DNA of 60,738 bases, taken from Limnochordia bacterium (GTDB taxonomy: Bacteria; Bacillota; Limnochordia; Darwinibacteriales; DTU012). Shown piece by piece: positions 20,474-29,987 of this stretch. Made by a program: the position numbers and the translations under genes. Numbering within the stretch: the first letter of the stretch is position 1; every line of letters begins with the position of its first letter. Below the pieces are notes generated by a model. That model saw only the letters and a program-made list of their open reading frames with translations. It searched no databases and had not been told where the DNA came from. Location of the stretch: positions 1 to 60,738 of the forward strand of contig SKJB01000023.1 in assembly GCA_007116145.1 (NCBI GenBank), in the 5' to 3' direction.

Positions 20474-21074
20474 ATGCCATCACCTCTTTGAATGCAGTAA
20501 AAGATATTGGAGCCTGTAAAATGACTATATCCAATATTGCTTGTGCATAGCAGCGAATCTCTTGCTGCGCATGAGAATCTAACCGCAACGCCAAGAAATT
20601 CATTAGCGCACTTCCATTGACAGTCCAGTAAAACTTGGTATAAAGGCCAACAGGAAGCACACTGCGAGCTTGCTCCTTTTGTAGCCCATGTTGGCTAACT
20701 AATTGTTCATACACAGCAAAAGCTTGGTCATTATGCGCCTTCCAGAGCGTTAGAGCCTGTCCTTCTAAGCCCTCTGGGATATAATAATCCTTAAGGGCCA
20801 CACAATAACGTAGCGATTCTTCGTTATACGAGCCCATTCGATGACGAAACCATTGGCGCGCAACAAATAAGGGTGTCTTTACATCGAAAGTAAACACCAT
20901 GGCTTCAAAAGGTGTCTTATGGCCAGCTCGTAATAGGTGTTGAATTAACTTCGTATCAGCATCTTCTCCCTTGCTCTCACTACGCCAACATCGCCGCGCA
21001 TTGCGGATTGCAGCCTGATCATGACCCATCGACTCGACAAGATTAACATACCCATTATTTAATAACTTTGCCAT
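20457..21074 (-). CDS. thyX: Flavin-dependent thymidylate synthase
   Basis: ThyX converts dUMP to dTMP using methylenetetrahydrofolate and FAD. The signature RHRxxSxNxxSxR is complete (Arg77-His78-Arg79, Ser82, Asn84, Ser87, Arg89). The length is 205 residues and the start is ATG 21074 after AGGAGGG. It lies between mrnC and rlmB, where Bacillus has no thyX but several Clostridia do. No thyA is seen in the window. Confidence 0.95.
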   Translation of the reverse strand: MAKLLNNGYVNLVESMGHDQAAIRNARRCWRSESKGEDADTKLIQHLLRAGHKTPFEAMVFTFDVKTPLFVARQWFRHRMGSYNEESLRYCVALKDYYIPEGLEGQALTLWKAHNDQAFAVYEQLVSQHGLQKEQARSVLPVGLYTKFYWTVNGSALMNFLALRLDSHAQQEIRCYAQAILDIVILQAPISFTAFKEVMAFADRS

Positions 21075-21106
21075 TATACCCTCCTAATATCCCAATGCGT
21101 TGAAAA

Positions 21107-21517
21107 TCACCTGTTCTGATCAAAACACACACCCATATTTAGTAGTTCCCAGAGCCGTTGCTCTTGTCCAGATACGTATAGATACCCTATCAAAGCCTCC
21201 ATCGCTGTACTCCGCCGATATGTGATCATGTCTGCACTTTTAGGAACAGCACTTTTGGCATTACGGCCACGACGAACAATTGCCTCTTCCTCTTCAGACA
21301 ACAAAGGCTCCCATGACTTAAGTATATCCGCCTGACTTTGCGCCCTTACATATTGAATCGCTTGTTTATGTAGTCTCTGCACTTTCGATACATTCGGTAT
21401 GAGACCCAGACGCACATAAAGCTCAAAGACCGCATCACCAATATATGCCAAGACAAGGGGTGACAACAATTTCGGATCCCCCTTATCTCTGATCGCTTTG
21501 ATTAAGTGCTCAGTCAT
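21107..21517 (-). CDS. mrnC: Mini-ribonuclease III
   Basis: MrnC is an RNase III catalytic domain without the dsRNA-binding domain; in Bacillus it matures 23S rRNA ends. The 136-residue product has LSPLVLAYIGDAVFELYVR near the start and the second conserved block STAMEALIGYLYVSG with acidic catalytic residues. It overlaps the cysS stop by 8 nt and precedes thyX by 32 nt. Confidence 0.93.
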   Translation of the reverse strand: MTEHLIKAIRDKGDPKLLSPLVLAYIGDAVFELYVRLGLIPNVSKVQRLHKQAIQYVRAQSQADILKSWEPLLSEEEEAIVRRGRNAKSAVPKSADMITYRRSTAMEALIGYLYVSGQEQRLWELLNMGVCFDQNR

Positions 21518-22955
21518 TTTGTATCTGCCACCGCGTCCCTGCGGATGTATCCTCGATTACAACGCCTAATTCCGTTAATCGAGTCCGAATTATATCAGCT
21601 AGGGCATAGTTCTGCTCACTCCGTAATTGCGTCCGCAACTCAAGCACCAACTCCATTAGGGGTTGGGTCAAACCTTCAGTTTGTGGTTTTGTGTCAAGGT
21701 CAACAATCCCTAAAATATCTCCAGCTAAAGACTTGTAGAGATCAAAAACCTGTTTTAACACATAGTTACTTGCTAAGCTACTATCCGCTTCTGCTAGGTA
21801 TCCATTAACCTCACGCATGAGATCAAATAGCGATCCGATAGCTAAAGCCGCATTAAAATCATCATCCATAGCTTGTGTGAAATGCCTTTGTGCAGCACTG
21901 ACGGTTACTAATACGTCTTGTTCAGCCTTAGACAATTCTTCGACGTCAGTGAGACCCTCTAATCCATCTACACGATTAGCGAGGTTACGAACAAATTGGT
22001 TTAATCGCCGCCATCCTCTTGCTACCTCAGCGAGTTTGCTATCGTGGTACTCTAATTCCGAACGATAGTGGGCGGATAAAATATAAAAACGCAATAACTC
22101 TTTTGGGTGTTTCTCCAAAACATCCTTAATCGTAACAAAGTTTCCTTGCGATTTAGACATTTTTTCGTGCTTAAGATTAAGCATCCCATTGTGTAACCAA
22201 TAACGAGCAGACGGCTCACCAGTGGCCCCTTCAGACTGCGCTATCTCATTTTCATGGTGCGGAAAGATCAGATCAGATCCCCCTCCGTGAAAGTGAAATC
22301 CAGTACCCAAATACTTGTGAGACATTGCAGAGCACTCTATGTGCCATCCCGGCCTACCCTGACCCCAGGGGCTGTCCCAAGCTGGTTCACCTGTTTTTGC
22401 TCGCTTCCACAAAGCAAAATCCATAGCATTAAACTTATCTGCATCCACATCGAATCTCGATCCCATTTGTAACTCATCTAATCGTTGATTCGACAATTTC
22501 CCATAGGCACGAAAGCTAGCTACATCATAGAATACATTTCCATTGACCGCATACGCATGACCATTTTCCACAAGTTGGCGAATCATGGCAATAATATCAT
22601 CCATGTGCTCACTAACTTTTGGATACAAATCTGCTCGCTCCACACCTAAGGCATCCATGCTTTCTAAATAATCTGTCGCATAGTGTTGCGAAATCTCAAG
22701 AGCGGTCTTTCCTTCTGCATTTGCTTTTGCAATGATTTTGTCGTCAATATCTGTAAAATTCTGGACATGAAATGGCAGGAACCCCTGCCACCGCAAGTAT
22801 TTCTTGATGACATCCCAAACTACACTCGGACGAGCATGACCTAGGTGCGTATTAGAGTACGGCGTAACTCCACAGACATAGATATTAATTTGCTTATCCT
22901 CGTATCCAAACTCTTCTTTTTTTTGCGTAAGTGTGTTATAAACTCGAATGGTCAC
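21510..22955 (-). CDS. cysS: Cysteinyl-tRNA synthetase
   Basis: This class I synthetase charges tRNA-Cys. HIGH-like (NTHLGHARP) and KMSKS (HEKMSKSQGN) motifs are present, as are zinc ligands in YVCGVTPY and WHIECSAM. I choose GTG 22955 with GAGGTG 7 nt upstream, giving 481 residues; an ATG at 22970 has no ribosome-binding site. It lies between cysE and mrnC, which couples cysteine synthesis to its use. Confidence 0.96.
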   Translation of the reverse strand: MTIRVYNTLTQKKEEFGYEDKQINIYVCGVTPYSNTHLGHARPSVVWDVIKKYLRWQGFLPFHVQNFTDIDDKIIAKANAEGKTALEISQHYATDYLESMDALGVERADLYPKVSEHMDDIIAMIRQLVENGHAYAVNGNVFYDVASFRAYGKLSNQRLDELQMGSRFDVDADKFNAMDFALWKRAKTGEPAWDSPWGQGRPGWHIECSAMSHKYLGTGFHFHGGGSDLIFPHHENEIAQSEGATGEPSARYWLHNGMLNLKHEKMSKSQGNFVTIKDVLEKHPKELLRFYILSAHYRSELEYHDSKLAEVARGWRRLNQFVRNLANRVDGLEGLTDVEELSKAEQDVLVTVSAAQRHFTQAMDDDFNAALAIGSLFDLMREVNGYLAEADSSLASNYVLKQVFDLYKSLAGDILGIVDLDTKPQTEGLTQPLMELVLELRTQLRSEQNYALADIIRTRLTELGVVIEDTSAGTRWQIQND

Positions 22956-22982
22956 TAGTCTCCACCTCATTTGGTTACTTCG

Positions 22983-23681
22983 TTACATAATCTTCTGATC
23001 GTTATTCTTCCGATTGTTGCTGTTTTTTGCATTGCAAGCATGGGCTTGCTCTTTTTCTAGTTGCGCCAACTTTGCTTGAAGCGCCAGAACTTCATTTTGC
23101 AAACAATTAATACATTGCTGAACTGGATCGGGTAATTGATGATGATCTAATTTATTGATACGTTGGCCATTGAGTACGACCACACGACCAGGAACGCCAA
23201 CAACAGTAGAATTTGCGGGCACACTCTGCAACACCACTGCTCCTGCTCCGATTCGTGCATTCTCTCCTACAGTAAAAGAACCCAATACTTTAGCACCACT
23301 TGCAATCACTGCACCTTGTTCAATTGTGGGATGACGTTTGCCTTTTTCCTTGCCCGTTCCACCAAGAACCACGCCCTGGTAGAGGGTAACATTATCTTTT
23401 ACCGTCGCCGTCTCTCCAATAACTACACCCATTCCATGATCAATAAATACCCCCACACCGATTTGTGCACCTGGGTGAATCTCAATACCAGTCAAAAATC
23501 GATTCAAGTGACTAAGCACACGAGCAAGAAAATAAAATTGCTGACAAAATAGCCAGTGGGCAACCCGATGGACTTGCAACGCATGAAATCCAGGATAGGT
23601 CACTAACACCTCAAGGGTGCTACGTACAGCCGGATCCCGTTCCTTAATCGCTTGGATGTCGCGCCGCAACCTATTTAGCAT
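22983..23681 (-). CDS. cysE: Serine O-acetyltransferase
   Basis: CysE makes O-acetylserine, the precursor of cysteine. The 232-residue protein has an N-terminal helical region, a left-handed beta-helix of hexapeptide repeats (residues ~65-160, with [13 protein letters not shown] and [10 protein letters not shown]) and the VVGVPGRVV end of the helix. A C-terminal tail (~190-232) contains an amphipathic helix with Leu/Ala repeats and ends in a polar Asn/Lys-rich segment. The start is ATG 23681 after AGGAGGG. It is first in cysE-cysS-mrnC-thyX-rlmB. Confidence 0.95.
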   Translation of the reverse strand: MLNRLRRDIQAIKERDPAVRSTLEVLVTYPGFHALQVHRVAHWLFCQQFYFLARVLSHLNRFLTGIEIHPGAQIGVGVFIDHGMGVVIGETATVKDNVTLYQGVVLGGTGKEKGKRHPTIEQGAVIASGAKVLGSFTVGENARIGAGAVVLQSVPANSTVVGVPGRVVVLNGQRINKLDHHQLPDPVQQCINCLQNEVLALQAKLAQLEKEQAHACNAKNSNNRKNNDQKIM

Positions 23682-23720
23682 GATAGAACCCTCCTAAATG
23701 AATAGTAAGCCAAAGAAATA

Positions 23721-23742
23721 AAAAACGTCTCGTACCAGAGAC
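23721..23742 (-). terminator. Terminator-like hairpin in the cysE leader
   Basis: A 5-bp stem GTCTC/GAGAC with 6-nt loop is followed on the minus strand by GTTTTTTATTT. It lies between the cysE promoter and gene. A second small hairpin with AGGT/ACCT lies just upstream (23745-23757). The ~80-nt leader is too short for a T-box, and no known riboswitch is recognised. It may act as an attenuator. Confidence 0.45.
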
Positions 23743-23770
23743 AAAGGTTTGAAACCTAGCATTTTCTCTT

Positions 23771-23799
23771 ATTATATTAACTACCTACTGATGTGTCAA
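23771..23799 (-). promoter_or_regulatory. Consensus sigma-A promoter of cysE-cysS
   Basis: On the minus strand TTGACA and TATAAT are both perfect and separated by 17 bp. Transcription would start near 23764 and pass a terminator-like hairpin before reaching cysE. Confidence 0.9.
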
Positions 23800-23913
23800 T
23801 CGCTAGCAAGCCTAAAACGCTCTATTTCTCCAATTTATCACTCAAGCATGAAATTCTCAATCTACGCAAATACTATATTGAGTAGTCAATCCACAAACAA
23901 AGGAGATGTCCCT

Positions 23914-24288
23914 ATGAGTTGGTTACGATATGGTGCCATTATTTTATTCCTTGGCATCCTGGTTTCTGTTGGTCTCTTTGCCATTCTAACACCTACCACA
24001 ATTGGTGATTCCGCCGATCAGCAGAATATTATTGAGCGCGTTACCAACGCCGCTGACTTAATGGAGAACATAACATTCCGAAACGTCGCAACCGTAGGCG
24101 ATCGGATTTTAGTGCACGCAGAATTCTCCGGATCCACAACCAATCAACCCCAACAACCAGCCGAATGGCATAATTTAGCCGAACAGACAGCCCAACGCCT
24201 CTACCAAGACATTGTGCGCAACCGCGGAGTGGAAGTCCGATTATTCCAAAACGATATGCTTCGAGCAGTAGCAGTAGCAGGGTTGTGA
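23914..24288 (+). CDS. Membrane-anchored protein of unknown function
   Basis: I do not recognise this 124-residue protein. The start is ATG 23914 with AAAGGAG 8 nt upstream; an open frame to 23749 crosses the cysE promoter and is discounted. One N-terminal transmembrane segment (residues ~5-27) is followed by about 95 polar residues likely outside the cell, with a Gln/Pro-rich linker (QPQQPAEWH). It is a lone plus-strand gene between cysE and ispDF, which are both on the minus strand. Confidence 0.7.
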   Translation: MSWLRYGAIILFLGILVSVGLFAILTPTTIGDSADQQNIIERVTNAADLMENITFRNVATVGDRILVHAEFSGSTTNQPQQPAEWHNLAEQTAQRLYQDIVRNRGVEVRLFQNDMLRAVAVAGL

Positions 24289-24303
24289 TCGCAGCGAGCC
24301 TTT

Positions 24304-24322
24304 GTCTTGGCAAAGCCAAGAC
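24304..24322. terminator. Hairpin between convergent genes
   Basis: A perfect 8-bp stem with an AAA loop lies in the 35-nt gap between the unknown gene (plus) and ispDF (minus). No T tract follows on either strand, so termination activity is uncertain. Confidence 0.4.
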
Positions 24323-24323
24323 A

Positions 24324-25505
24324 TCAGCGAGCGGAAGCAGTATATAGAGTCGCAACTGCATGGGCTGCGATACCTTCGCCTCTCCCGGTAAATCCTAGTT
24401 GTTCTGTTGTTGTGGCTTTGATGTTCACCCGTTGGGTTTGGATGCCTAGTGTATGAGCGAAGTTTTCGCGCATTTGGGGAATGTAAGGAGCGAGCTTAGG
24501 TTGCTCGGCAATAATTGTGAGATCAACGTTTTGGATGCTATGATCAAATTCTCGAAGCTTAGCGACTACACGCTCTAATAGTACGAGCGAGGAGATCCCA
24601 CGATAGCTTGGATCAGTATCAGGAAAGTGATAACCGATATCTCCGAGTCCAGCCGCTCCTAATAACGCATCCATGAGCGCATGAACGGCTACATCAGCGT
24701 CTGAATGCCCTTTTAGACCATGGGTGTGTTTTATCGAAACTCCACCCAGTATCAATGGGATCCCTGCGACTAATTGATGTACATCATAACCCATTCCGAC
24801 AAATGGTCCACTCATCTCACGATTTCCTCCTCCCAACATCGCTTCAGCTAAGGGTATATCTTCAGGTGTAGTTATTTTTATGTTCGAATAGTCGCCTTCT
24901 ATCAGTTTGACGCTAACTCCGAGCTTTTCAAGGAGACCGCAGTCATCTGTGGACTCCCAACCCTGTGCTTGAGCTTGTTGATACGCATTCATGATCATTG
25001 AATACGCAAATGCTTGTGGTGTCTGAACAGCCCACAAACTCGAGCGGTCTGGAGTACCAGCAATAAATCCAGATCCCTCAATCACCTTAATCGTATCTTT
25101 AACTGGAACTCCAACTCCAACGGCATCAAACTCTCTGACCGCTTGATAAACGCGCTCAATTGTAGCTGCAGTGATGAGCGGTCTGGCTCCATCATGTATA
25201 AAAACCCAGTCACTCTGTTTTGATGTAGCCTCTAAACCTTGAAAAACAGATTCCTGTCTGGAATTACCTCCCACCACAATTGCACCGATCTTTGCCATAC
25301 CTTCTGATTGAATCACATGTTGAAACCGCTCGAACTCCTTAGCTGGAACTACCACTACAATCTCATCTACCCAAGGTTGCTGAGAAAACGTAACTAAACT
25401 ATGAATAAGTACTGGCTTATCTCCGAGTGGGAGTAAAACCTTATTGGCAACGTGTGAGCCCATGCGGGTGCCACTGCCAGCTGCTACTATGATTATGCTT
25501 ACCAT
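24324..25505 (-). CDS. ispDF: Bifunctional IspD-IspF of the MEP isoprenoid pathway
   Basis: One 393-residue chain joins two MEP-pathway enzymes. Residues ~1-230 are IspD, 2-C-methylerythritol 4-phosphate cytidylyltransferase ([29 protein letters not shown]). Residues ~235-393 are IspF, the MECDP synthase ([55 protein letters not shown]). The start is ATG 25505. In Bacillus the two are adjacent separate genes at this locus. Confidence 0.95.
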   Translation of the reverse strand: MVSIIIVAAGSGTRMGSHVANKVLLPLGDKPVLIHSLVTFSQQPWVDEIVVVVPAKEFERFQHVIQSEGMAKIGAIVVGGNSRQESVFQGLEATSKQSDWVFIHDGARPLITAATIERVYQAVREFDAVGVGVPVKDTIKVIEGSGFIAGTPDRSSLWAVQTPQAFAYSMIMNAYQQAQAQGWESTDDCGLLEKLGVSVKLIEGDYSNIKITTPEDIPLAEAMLGGGNREMSGPFVGMGYDVHQLVAGIPLILGGVSIKHTHGLKGHSDADVAVHALMDALLGAAGLGDIGYHFPDTDPSYRGISSLVLLERVVAKLREFDHSIQNVDLTIIAEQPKLAPYIPQMRENFAHTLGIQTQRVNIKATTTEQLGFTGRGEGIAAHAVATLYTASAR

Positions 25506-25566
25506 AAATGTACCCACCCTTACTATAAATGAAACCCCGATGCATCGATCACACCGGGGGACATAA

Positions 25567-26640
25567 TTATAATGCCTTTTCCATTGCCTTCGGTTTGGCA
25601 AAAATCATTCGGCCTGCAGCGGTTTGCAGTACGCTAGTAACTAAAACACAAATCGTATCACCGATAAATCGTCTTCCACCATCAACCACAATCATGGTAC
25701 CATCGTCTAAATAAGCGACTCCTTGGCCTTGTTCTTTGCCGTCCTTGATGACATGAACCCGTAATTCCTCGCCAGGTAACACCACTGGTTTGACTGCGTT
25801 TGCTAACTCATTTATATTTAAAACTGCAACACCTTGAAGTTCACATACCTTATTTAAGTTATAGTCATTGGTAATAACTTTACCTACAAGTTCTTTTGCT
25901 AATTTCACTAACTTCGAATCTACTTCACTGATTTCCTCATAATCCTTTTCCATGATCTGGACGCTAACGTAAGGTTCCTTCTGTATCTTATTCAGAACAT
26001 CCAAACCTCGCCGTCCTCGATTACGTTTAAGTGCATCAGATGAATCAGCTATATGTTGTAATTCCTCTAAAACAAAGCTTGGAACAATTAACGGTCCTTC
26101 AATAAATCCCGACTTGGTGATATCAGCAATTCGACCATCGATAATAACACTAGTATCCAAAACCTTAGGATTTCCACTACGCTTTTTATCTTTTGCAGAC
26201 AATACTCTCTCGGTAGAACGATTGAAGACGCCTAACAATTCATCACCTTTTCGGACCCCTACCGACATGGCTAAGTATCCTAATAGTAACGTAATGATAA
26301 CCGGCAGATACTGTCCAACAAGAGGAATCTCATCTGGCAATGGTCTGGTCACTAAAATTGCAATTAACAAACCCAGCACTAACCCAATTGCGCCACCTGT
26401 TACATTCTCCGTTGGTATTTTATAAATGGTTAGTACCAACCGACCAAAGGATCTTCTCAAATTCCCAATAACTAACGGAGCAAGAATGAAACCGAACAAC
26501 GCTCCACCCACTATTAGCGCCGCTGAAAAATAGTGTGTATCTGCAATCCCTATGGTCATTTCACGTTCAATTAAGGAGGCTCCTTGGAAACCCAAAAATC
26601 CGCCACTAACCGCTAAAATAACACGCAAGAATCTTTCCAA
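25567..26640 (-). CDS. PIN-TRAM membrane protein (YacL family)
   Basis: The protein has four predicted N-terminal transmembrane helices (~1-125), then a PIN-like nuclease domain beginning [15 protein letters not shown], then a C-terminal TRAM-type RNA-binding domain. It is the homologue of Bacillus YacL; its substrate is not established. I choose TTG 26640, placing AAGGAGGTG 9 nt upstream; the GTG at 26652 sits inside that Shine-Dalgarno. The product is about 357 residues. It lies between carD and ispDF. Confidence 0.85.
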   Translation of the reverse strand: MERFLRVILAVSGGFLGFQGASLIEREMTIGIADTHYFSAALIVGGALFGFILAPLVIGNLRRSFGRLVLTIYKIPTENVTGGAIGLVLGLLIAILVTRPLPDEIPLVGQYLPVIITLLLGYLAMSVGVRKGDELLGVFNRSTERVLSAKDKKRSGNPKVLDTSVIIDGRIADITKSGFIEGPLIVPSFVLEELQHIADSSDALKRNRGRRGLDVLNKIQKEPYVSVQIMEKDYEEISEVDSKLVKLAKELVGKVITNDYNLNKVCELQGVAVLNINELANAVKPVVLPGEELRVHVIKDGKEQGQGVAYLDDGTMIVVDGGRRFIGDTICVLVTSVLQTAAGRMIFAKPKAMEKAL

Positions 26641-26784
26641 ACTCTGCTTCACCTCCTTCAGATAATTTTTAGTCAGGTCTGTTGTTACTGTTGTGCAGTA
26701 ATAGTATGAACCAAATAGTAAAATAGTATTCCAGATAAATTCGAAAATTTTAGGGACATATCGTTGATCCTACCTATTCTTCTA

Positions 26785-27261
26785 CTACTCGAGGAAACTT
26801 GCGAGCATTTCGTTGACTTCATCCTCAGTCTTGTTCTGCGCTAATACTAATTCACTAATAAGAATTTGTTTCGCGGTATCTAGCATTTTTCGTTCACCTG
26901 TCGATAACCCTTTTTCAAGATCCCGTAACGATAAATTCCGGACCACCTCTGCCACCAAATAGATATCACCACTCTTAATCTTCTCCATATTGGCCCGATA
27001 GCGGTGGTTCCAATTTTGAGACATGATCGATTCTTCACCTCGTAAGATCTGAATAACTTGCTCAGCCTCATTAGGTGTAATAACTTCCCGCAGTCCAATA
27101 CTATCTACGGACTTCATGGGTATCATGACCCGCATATCACCAATGGGCATCGCCATAATGTAATAATTCCTTTTTTCTCCCAAAACCTCTTGCTCTTCGA
27201 TGGCTTCGATTACTCCGGCACCATGCATGGGGTAGACAACTTTGTCCCCTATATTGTACAC
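26785..27261 (-). CDS. carD: CarD-family transcriptional regulator
   Basis: CarD-type proteins bind the RNA polymerase beta lobe through an N-terminal Tudor-like domain and stabilise or tune open complexes. The 158-residue product begins YNIGDKVVYPMHGAGVIEAIEE, the CarD/TRCF-like signature, followed by a helical C-terminal DNA-binding region. The start is GTG 27261 with GGGGG 8 nt upstream. It is inserted between disA and yacL compared with Bacillus, and has its own promoter. Confidence 0.92.
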   Translation of the reverse strand: MYNIGDKVVYPMHGAGVIEAIEEQEVLGEKRNYYIMAMPIGDMRVMIPMKSVDSIGLREVITPNEAEQVIQILRGEESIMSQNWNHRYRANMEKIKSGDIYLVAEVVRNLSLRDLEKGLSTGERKMLDTAKQILISELVLAQNKTEDEVNEMLASFLE

Positions 27262-27311
27262 AGCTCGAACCCCCTTATCTGCCCTTAAAAGTTAGTAGGC
27301 TTCCAATTTAT

Positions 27312-27340
27312 AATTTACCACTTTCTGTGTGAAAAGTCAA
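27312..27340 (-). promoter_or_regulatory. Sigma-A promoter of carD
   Basis: On the minus strand TTGACT and TAAATT are separated by 17 bp in the disA-carD gap. It would drive carD and probably yacL-ispDF. Confidence 0.7.
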
Positions 27341-27412
27341 TCATTACCCTCAATTTCCCACAAATAACCGCCTCAAAATAACGACTTTCCCATTTCCTTT
27401 TCGATTCAACAC

Positions 27413-28489
27413 CTACAAATGACGATCTAAAAGCACTTGTTCTCGCAAACGACGTATACCTTCACGGATAGCCTTCGCTCGCACCTCGCCAATCCCTTCA
27501 ACTTCATCTAATTCTTCAATCGACGCACCCAGAATGACAGGAAGCTCCTTAAACGACTCAATTAAATTTTCCACCACAGGCATTGGCAACCGAGGAATTT
27601 TCTTAAGAATCCGATACCCCTTCGGCGTTAATGGGTGATCAAGATTATTCAGATGAACATTATAACCTAATGATCTTGCTATTAACGACAAGTTTAACAA
27701 CGCTTCCGAATCCCATTGCGCGATTTCTTCCCAGATTTGCAGCGGCGACTTATCGGCTATGGCATTATAGTCTTTCGTTACTAACAAACCTTCATCCTCA
27801 ATATCTACCATCAACTCTTCTAATTGCATATGCACTAAACGTCCTTCGGATCCTAATTGGACAATATAACGCTCAATTTCATTGGCAATCCGAAACACCA
27901 TCTGCCCTCGCTGAATGACTGTGGCTGCATCAAAAAGGGAAGCAAAATCTTCAAACTCTAATGCACTTAAATTCGTAAGCGATTGCTCAAAGACACTCTT
28001 ATATTTTTCCAAAGTAGATAGAGCCTGATTCGCTTTGCTTAAGACCACACTAACATCTCTTAAGACAAATTTACAATTTCCCCAATAGAGCGAAACAACA
28101 TTACGCCGTTGTGAAATACAAATGACCAAGTGACTTGTTTGCTTTGCCACTCGTTCGGCTGTGCGATGCCTCGTACCTGTTTCAAAACTTGGAATCATTG
28201 AATCTGGGGTCAGTTGCGCATTTGCATACAAGATCCGTTTGGCATCCGTGGATAGCACTAGCGCTCCATCCATCTTCGCTAATTCATAAAGAGAGGCGGG
28301 ATGAAATTCTGCGTCAATCCTGAATCCGCCATTAACTAAGCTTAAGACCTCCTCGCTATCACTAATAACAATGAGTGCACCTGTTTTTGCACGTAAAACA
28401 TTCTCTAATCCTTCATATAATTGTGTTCCTGGTGCAATTAACTTTAAGTGCTTACAAAGCGTTTGCTCATATTTAGACTCACCGTGCAT
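27413..28489 (-). CDS. disA: Diadenylate cyclase DisA
   Basis: DisA makes cyclic di-AMP and scans DNA for damage, linking genome integrity to sporulation in Bacillus. The DAC domain carries DGA (residues 74-76) and RHR (107-109), both needed for catalysis. A central helical region and C-terminal helix-hairpin-helix (IEELDEVEGIGEVRAKAIR) follow. It has 358 residues and starts at ATG 28489 after GGGGG, only 3 nt downstream of radA. Confidence 0.96.
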   Translation of the reverse strand: MHGESKYEQTLCKHLKLIAPGTQLYEGLENVLRAKTGALIVISDSEEVLSLVNGGFRIDAEFHPASLYELAKMDGALVLSTDAKRILYANAQLTPDSMIPSFETGTRHRTAERVAKQTSHLVICISQRRNVVSLYWGNCKFVLRDVSVVLSKANQALSTLEKYKSVFEQSLTNLSALEFEDFASLFDAATVIQRGQMVFRIANEIERYIVQLGSEGRLVHMQLEELMVDIEDEGLLVTKDYNAIADKSPLQIWEEIAQWDSEALLNLSLIARSLGYNVHLNNLDHPLTPKGYRILKKIPRLPMPVVENLIESFKELPVILGASIEELDEVEGIGEVRAKAIREGIRRLREQVLLDRHL

Positions 28490-28492
28490 GGT

Positions 28493-29872
28493 CTAACCCC
28501 CTTTCTGTTGGTTACCAAAGATTTGTTGTAGTGCTTCTGAAACCGTCCTAACCTCGCTCACTTCCATAATCTTGCCCTCCAAAGAATTACTCTTAGGAAT
28601 GATACAACGAAGAAACCCTAGTTTCGCTAACTCTTTTAACCGCTGTTCTAAACAACTAACTGCCCGCACTTCTCCTGCTAGACCTATCTCGCCGATGACT
28701 GCCAATGAAGAATCGACTGCAAGATTGCGTACACTACTCGCGACTGCCACAGCAATGCCTAGATCGGCAGCTGGTTCAGATAGCTTAAACCCTCCCGCTA
28801 CATTCAAAAAGACATCCTGATTTTGCAGAGGGTAACCCTGACGCTTTTCTAGGACAGCAAGAATCATGGAAAAGCGTTGGTAGTCAACTCCCGTCGTTTG
28901 GCGTCGCGGAGAACCACCAAATGCAGTTGGCCCTACCAACGATTGAATTTCGACCAACAAAGGACGAGTCCCCTCCATACACGGAACCACTACAGAACCG
29001 GAACTACCCACTGGACGTTGTGATAAGAATAATTGCGATGGATTTACAACTTCCGTCAAACCATGTTTAGTCATCTCAAATATTCCTACTTCATTTGTGG
29101 AACCAAACCGATTTTTTACCCCGCGAATAATGCGAAAGCTGTTATGATTATCTCCTTCAAAGTACAACACGTAATCAACCGCATGTTCTAGCACCTTCGG
29201 ACCTGCAAAAGACCCTCCTTTGGTAACGTGGCCGACAAGCATAATAGGAATGTCTAAACTCTTAGCCAATTTAAGAAAAAATGTAGCACCTTCCCGCACC
29301 TGCCCTACACTTCCTGGTGCAGAGGAGAGCCCTTCTTGATAAATGGTTTGAATGGAGTCAATGAAAACCAAACTAGGGTTTCGATCTTTGATGTGTTCAC
29401 CAATCACATTAGCCCTGGACTCAGCCACCACCTCAAGTTGAGGCGATAGCACATCAAGTCTTTGTGCGCGCAAACGTAATTGGGTTAAAGATTCTTCACC
29501 CGATACATACAAAACCTTTCCTTGTGCTTGTGCCACTTTGGCCGCTACTTGCATTAACAGAGTCGATTTACCAATACCAGGTTCGCCACCCACTAATCCA
29601 AGAGAGCCTGGGACAATACCTCCGCCTAACACTCGATCAAATTCAGAAATACCCGATGTAAACCGTTCTTCTTGATGGGCTTTCACCGCAGTAATAGGTT
29701 CTGGTTTCTTGGCGGAATCGTTTGCCCATCCCCGCTGATCACCTTGGGAGACAGAGATAATCCGTTCTTCCACTAATGTATTCCATTCCCCACAACCAGA
29801 ACAACGTCCCATCCACTTAGCGGATTCGGCACCACAATGCTGACAAACAAAGTGCGTCGTTTTCTTTGGCAT
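28493..29872 (-). CDS. radA: DNA repair protein RadA
   Basis: RadA (Sms) is a RecA-like ATPase that drives branch migration in recombination. The 459-residue product has an N-terminal C4 zinc finger (CQHCG...CSGCGEW), Walker A GEPGIGKST, the RadA-specific VKNRFGS motif, and a C-terminal Lon-protease-like domain. The start is ATG 29872 behind AGGAGAGG. It has its own promoter downstream of the clpC terminator and is coupled to disA. Confidence 0.97.
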   Translation of the reverse strand: MPKKTTHFVCQHCGAESAKWMGRCSGCGEWNTLVEERIISVSQGDQRGWANDSAKKPEPITAVKAHQEERFTSGISEFDRVLGGGIVPGSLGLVGGEPGIGKSTLLMQVAAKVAQAQGKVLYVSGEESLTQLRLRAQRLDVLSPQLEVVAESRANVIGEHIKDRNPSLVFIDSIQTIYQEGLSSAPGSVGQVREGATFFLKLAKSLDIPIMLVGHVTKGGSFAGPKVLEHAVDYVLYFEGDNHNSFRIIRGVKNRFGSTNEVGIFEMTKHGLTEVVNPSQLFLSQRPVGSSGSVVVPCMEGTRPLLVEIQSLVGPTAFGGSPRRQTTGVDYQRFSMILAVLEKRQGYPLQNQDVFLNVAGGFKLSEPAADLGIAVAVASSVRNLAVDSSLAVIGEIGLAGEVRAVSCLEQRLKELAKLGFLRCIIPKSNSLEGKIMEVSEVRTVSEALQQIFGNQQKGG

Positions 29873-29904
29873 CGAACCTCTCCTAGATATCTATTGTTAC
29901 TCCT

Positions 29905-29933
29905 ATTATAACACTCCAAATTGTTGCATACAA
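29905..29933 (-). promoter_or_regulatory. Sigma-A promoter of radA-disA
   Basis: On the minus strand TTGTAT and TATAAT are separated by 17 bp, immediately after the hairpin that ends clpC. Confidence 0.75.
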
Positions 29934-29939
29934 TCGAAA

Positions 29940-29983
29940 ATTATGGGCGTCACCAAACATTTACGTTTGGTGACGCCCATAAT
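29940..29983 (-). terminator. Terminator of the ctsR-clpC operon
   Basis: A perfect 19-bp stem (29940-29958 with 29965-29983) and 6-nt loop lie 4 nt after the clpC stop. On the minus strand it ends AATTTTCG, so the T run is short but the stem is exceptionally long. Confidence 0.8.
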
Positions 29984-29987
29984 CACG

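Noticed and set aside
23700-23770. T-box riboswitch upstream of cysE-cysS
   Set aside because: The TGGTAC in the hairpin recalls part of a T-box motif, but the ~80-nt leader is far too short for stem I and the conserved T-box sequence is absent.
24041-24361. Open frame of 106 codons on the minus strand over the unknown anchored protein gene
   Set aside because: It has no start signal, runs through the intergenic hairpin into ispDF and has a composition typical of a reverse-frame artefact.
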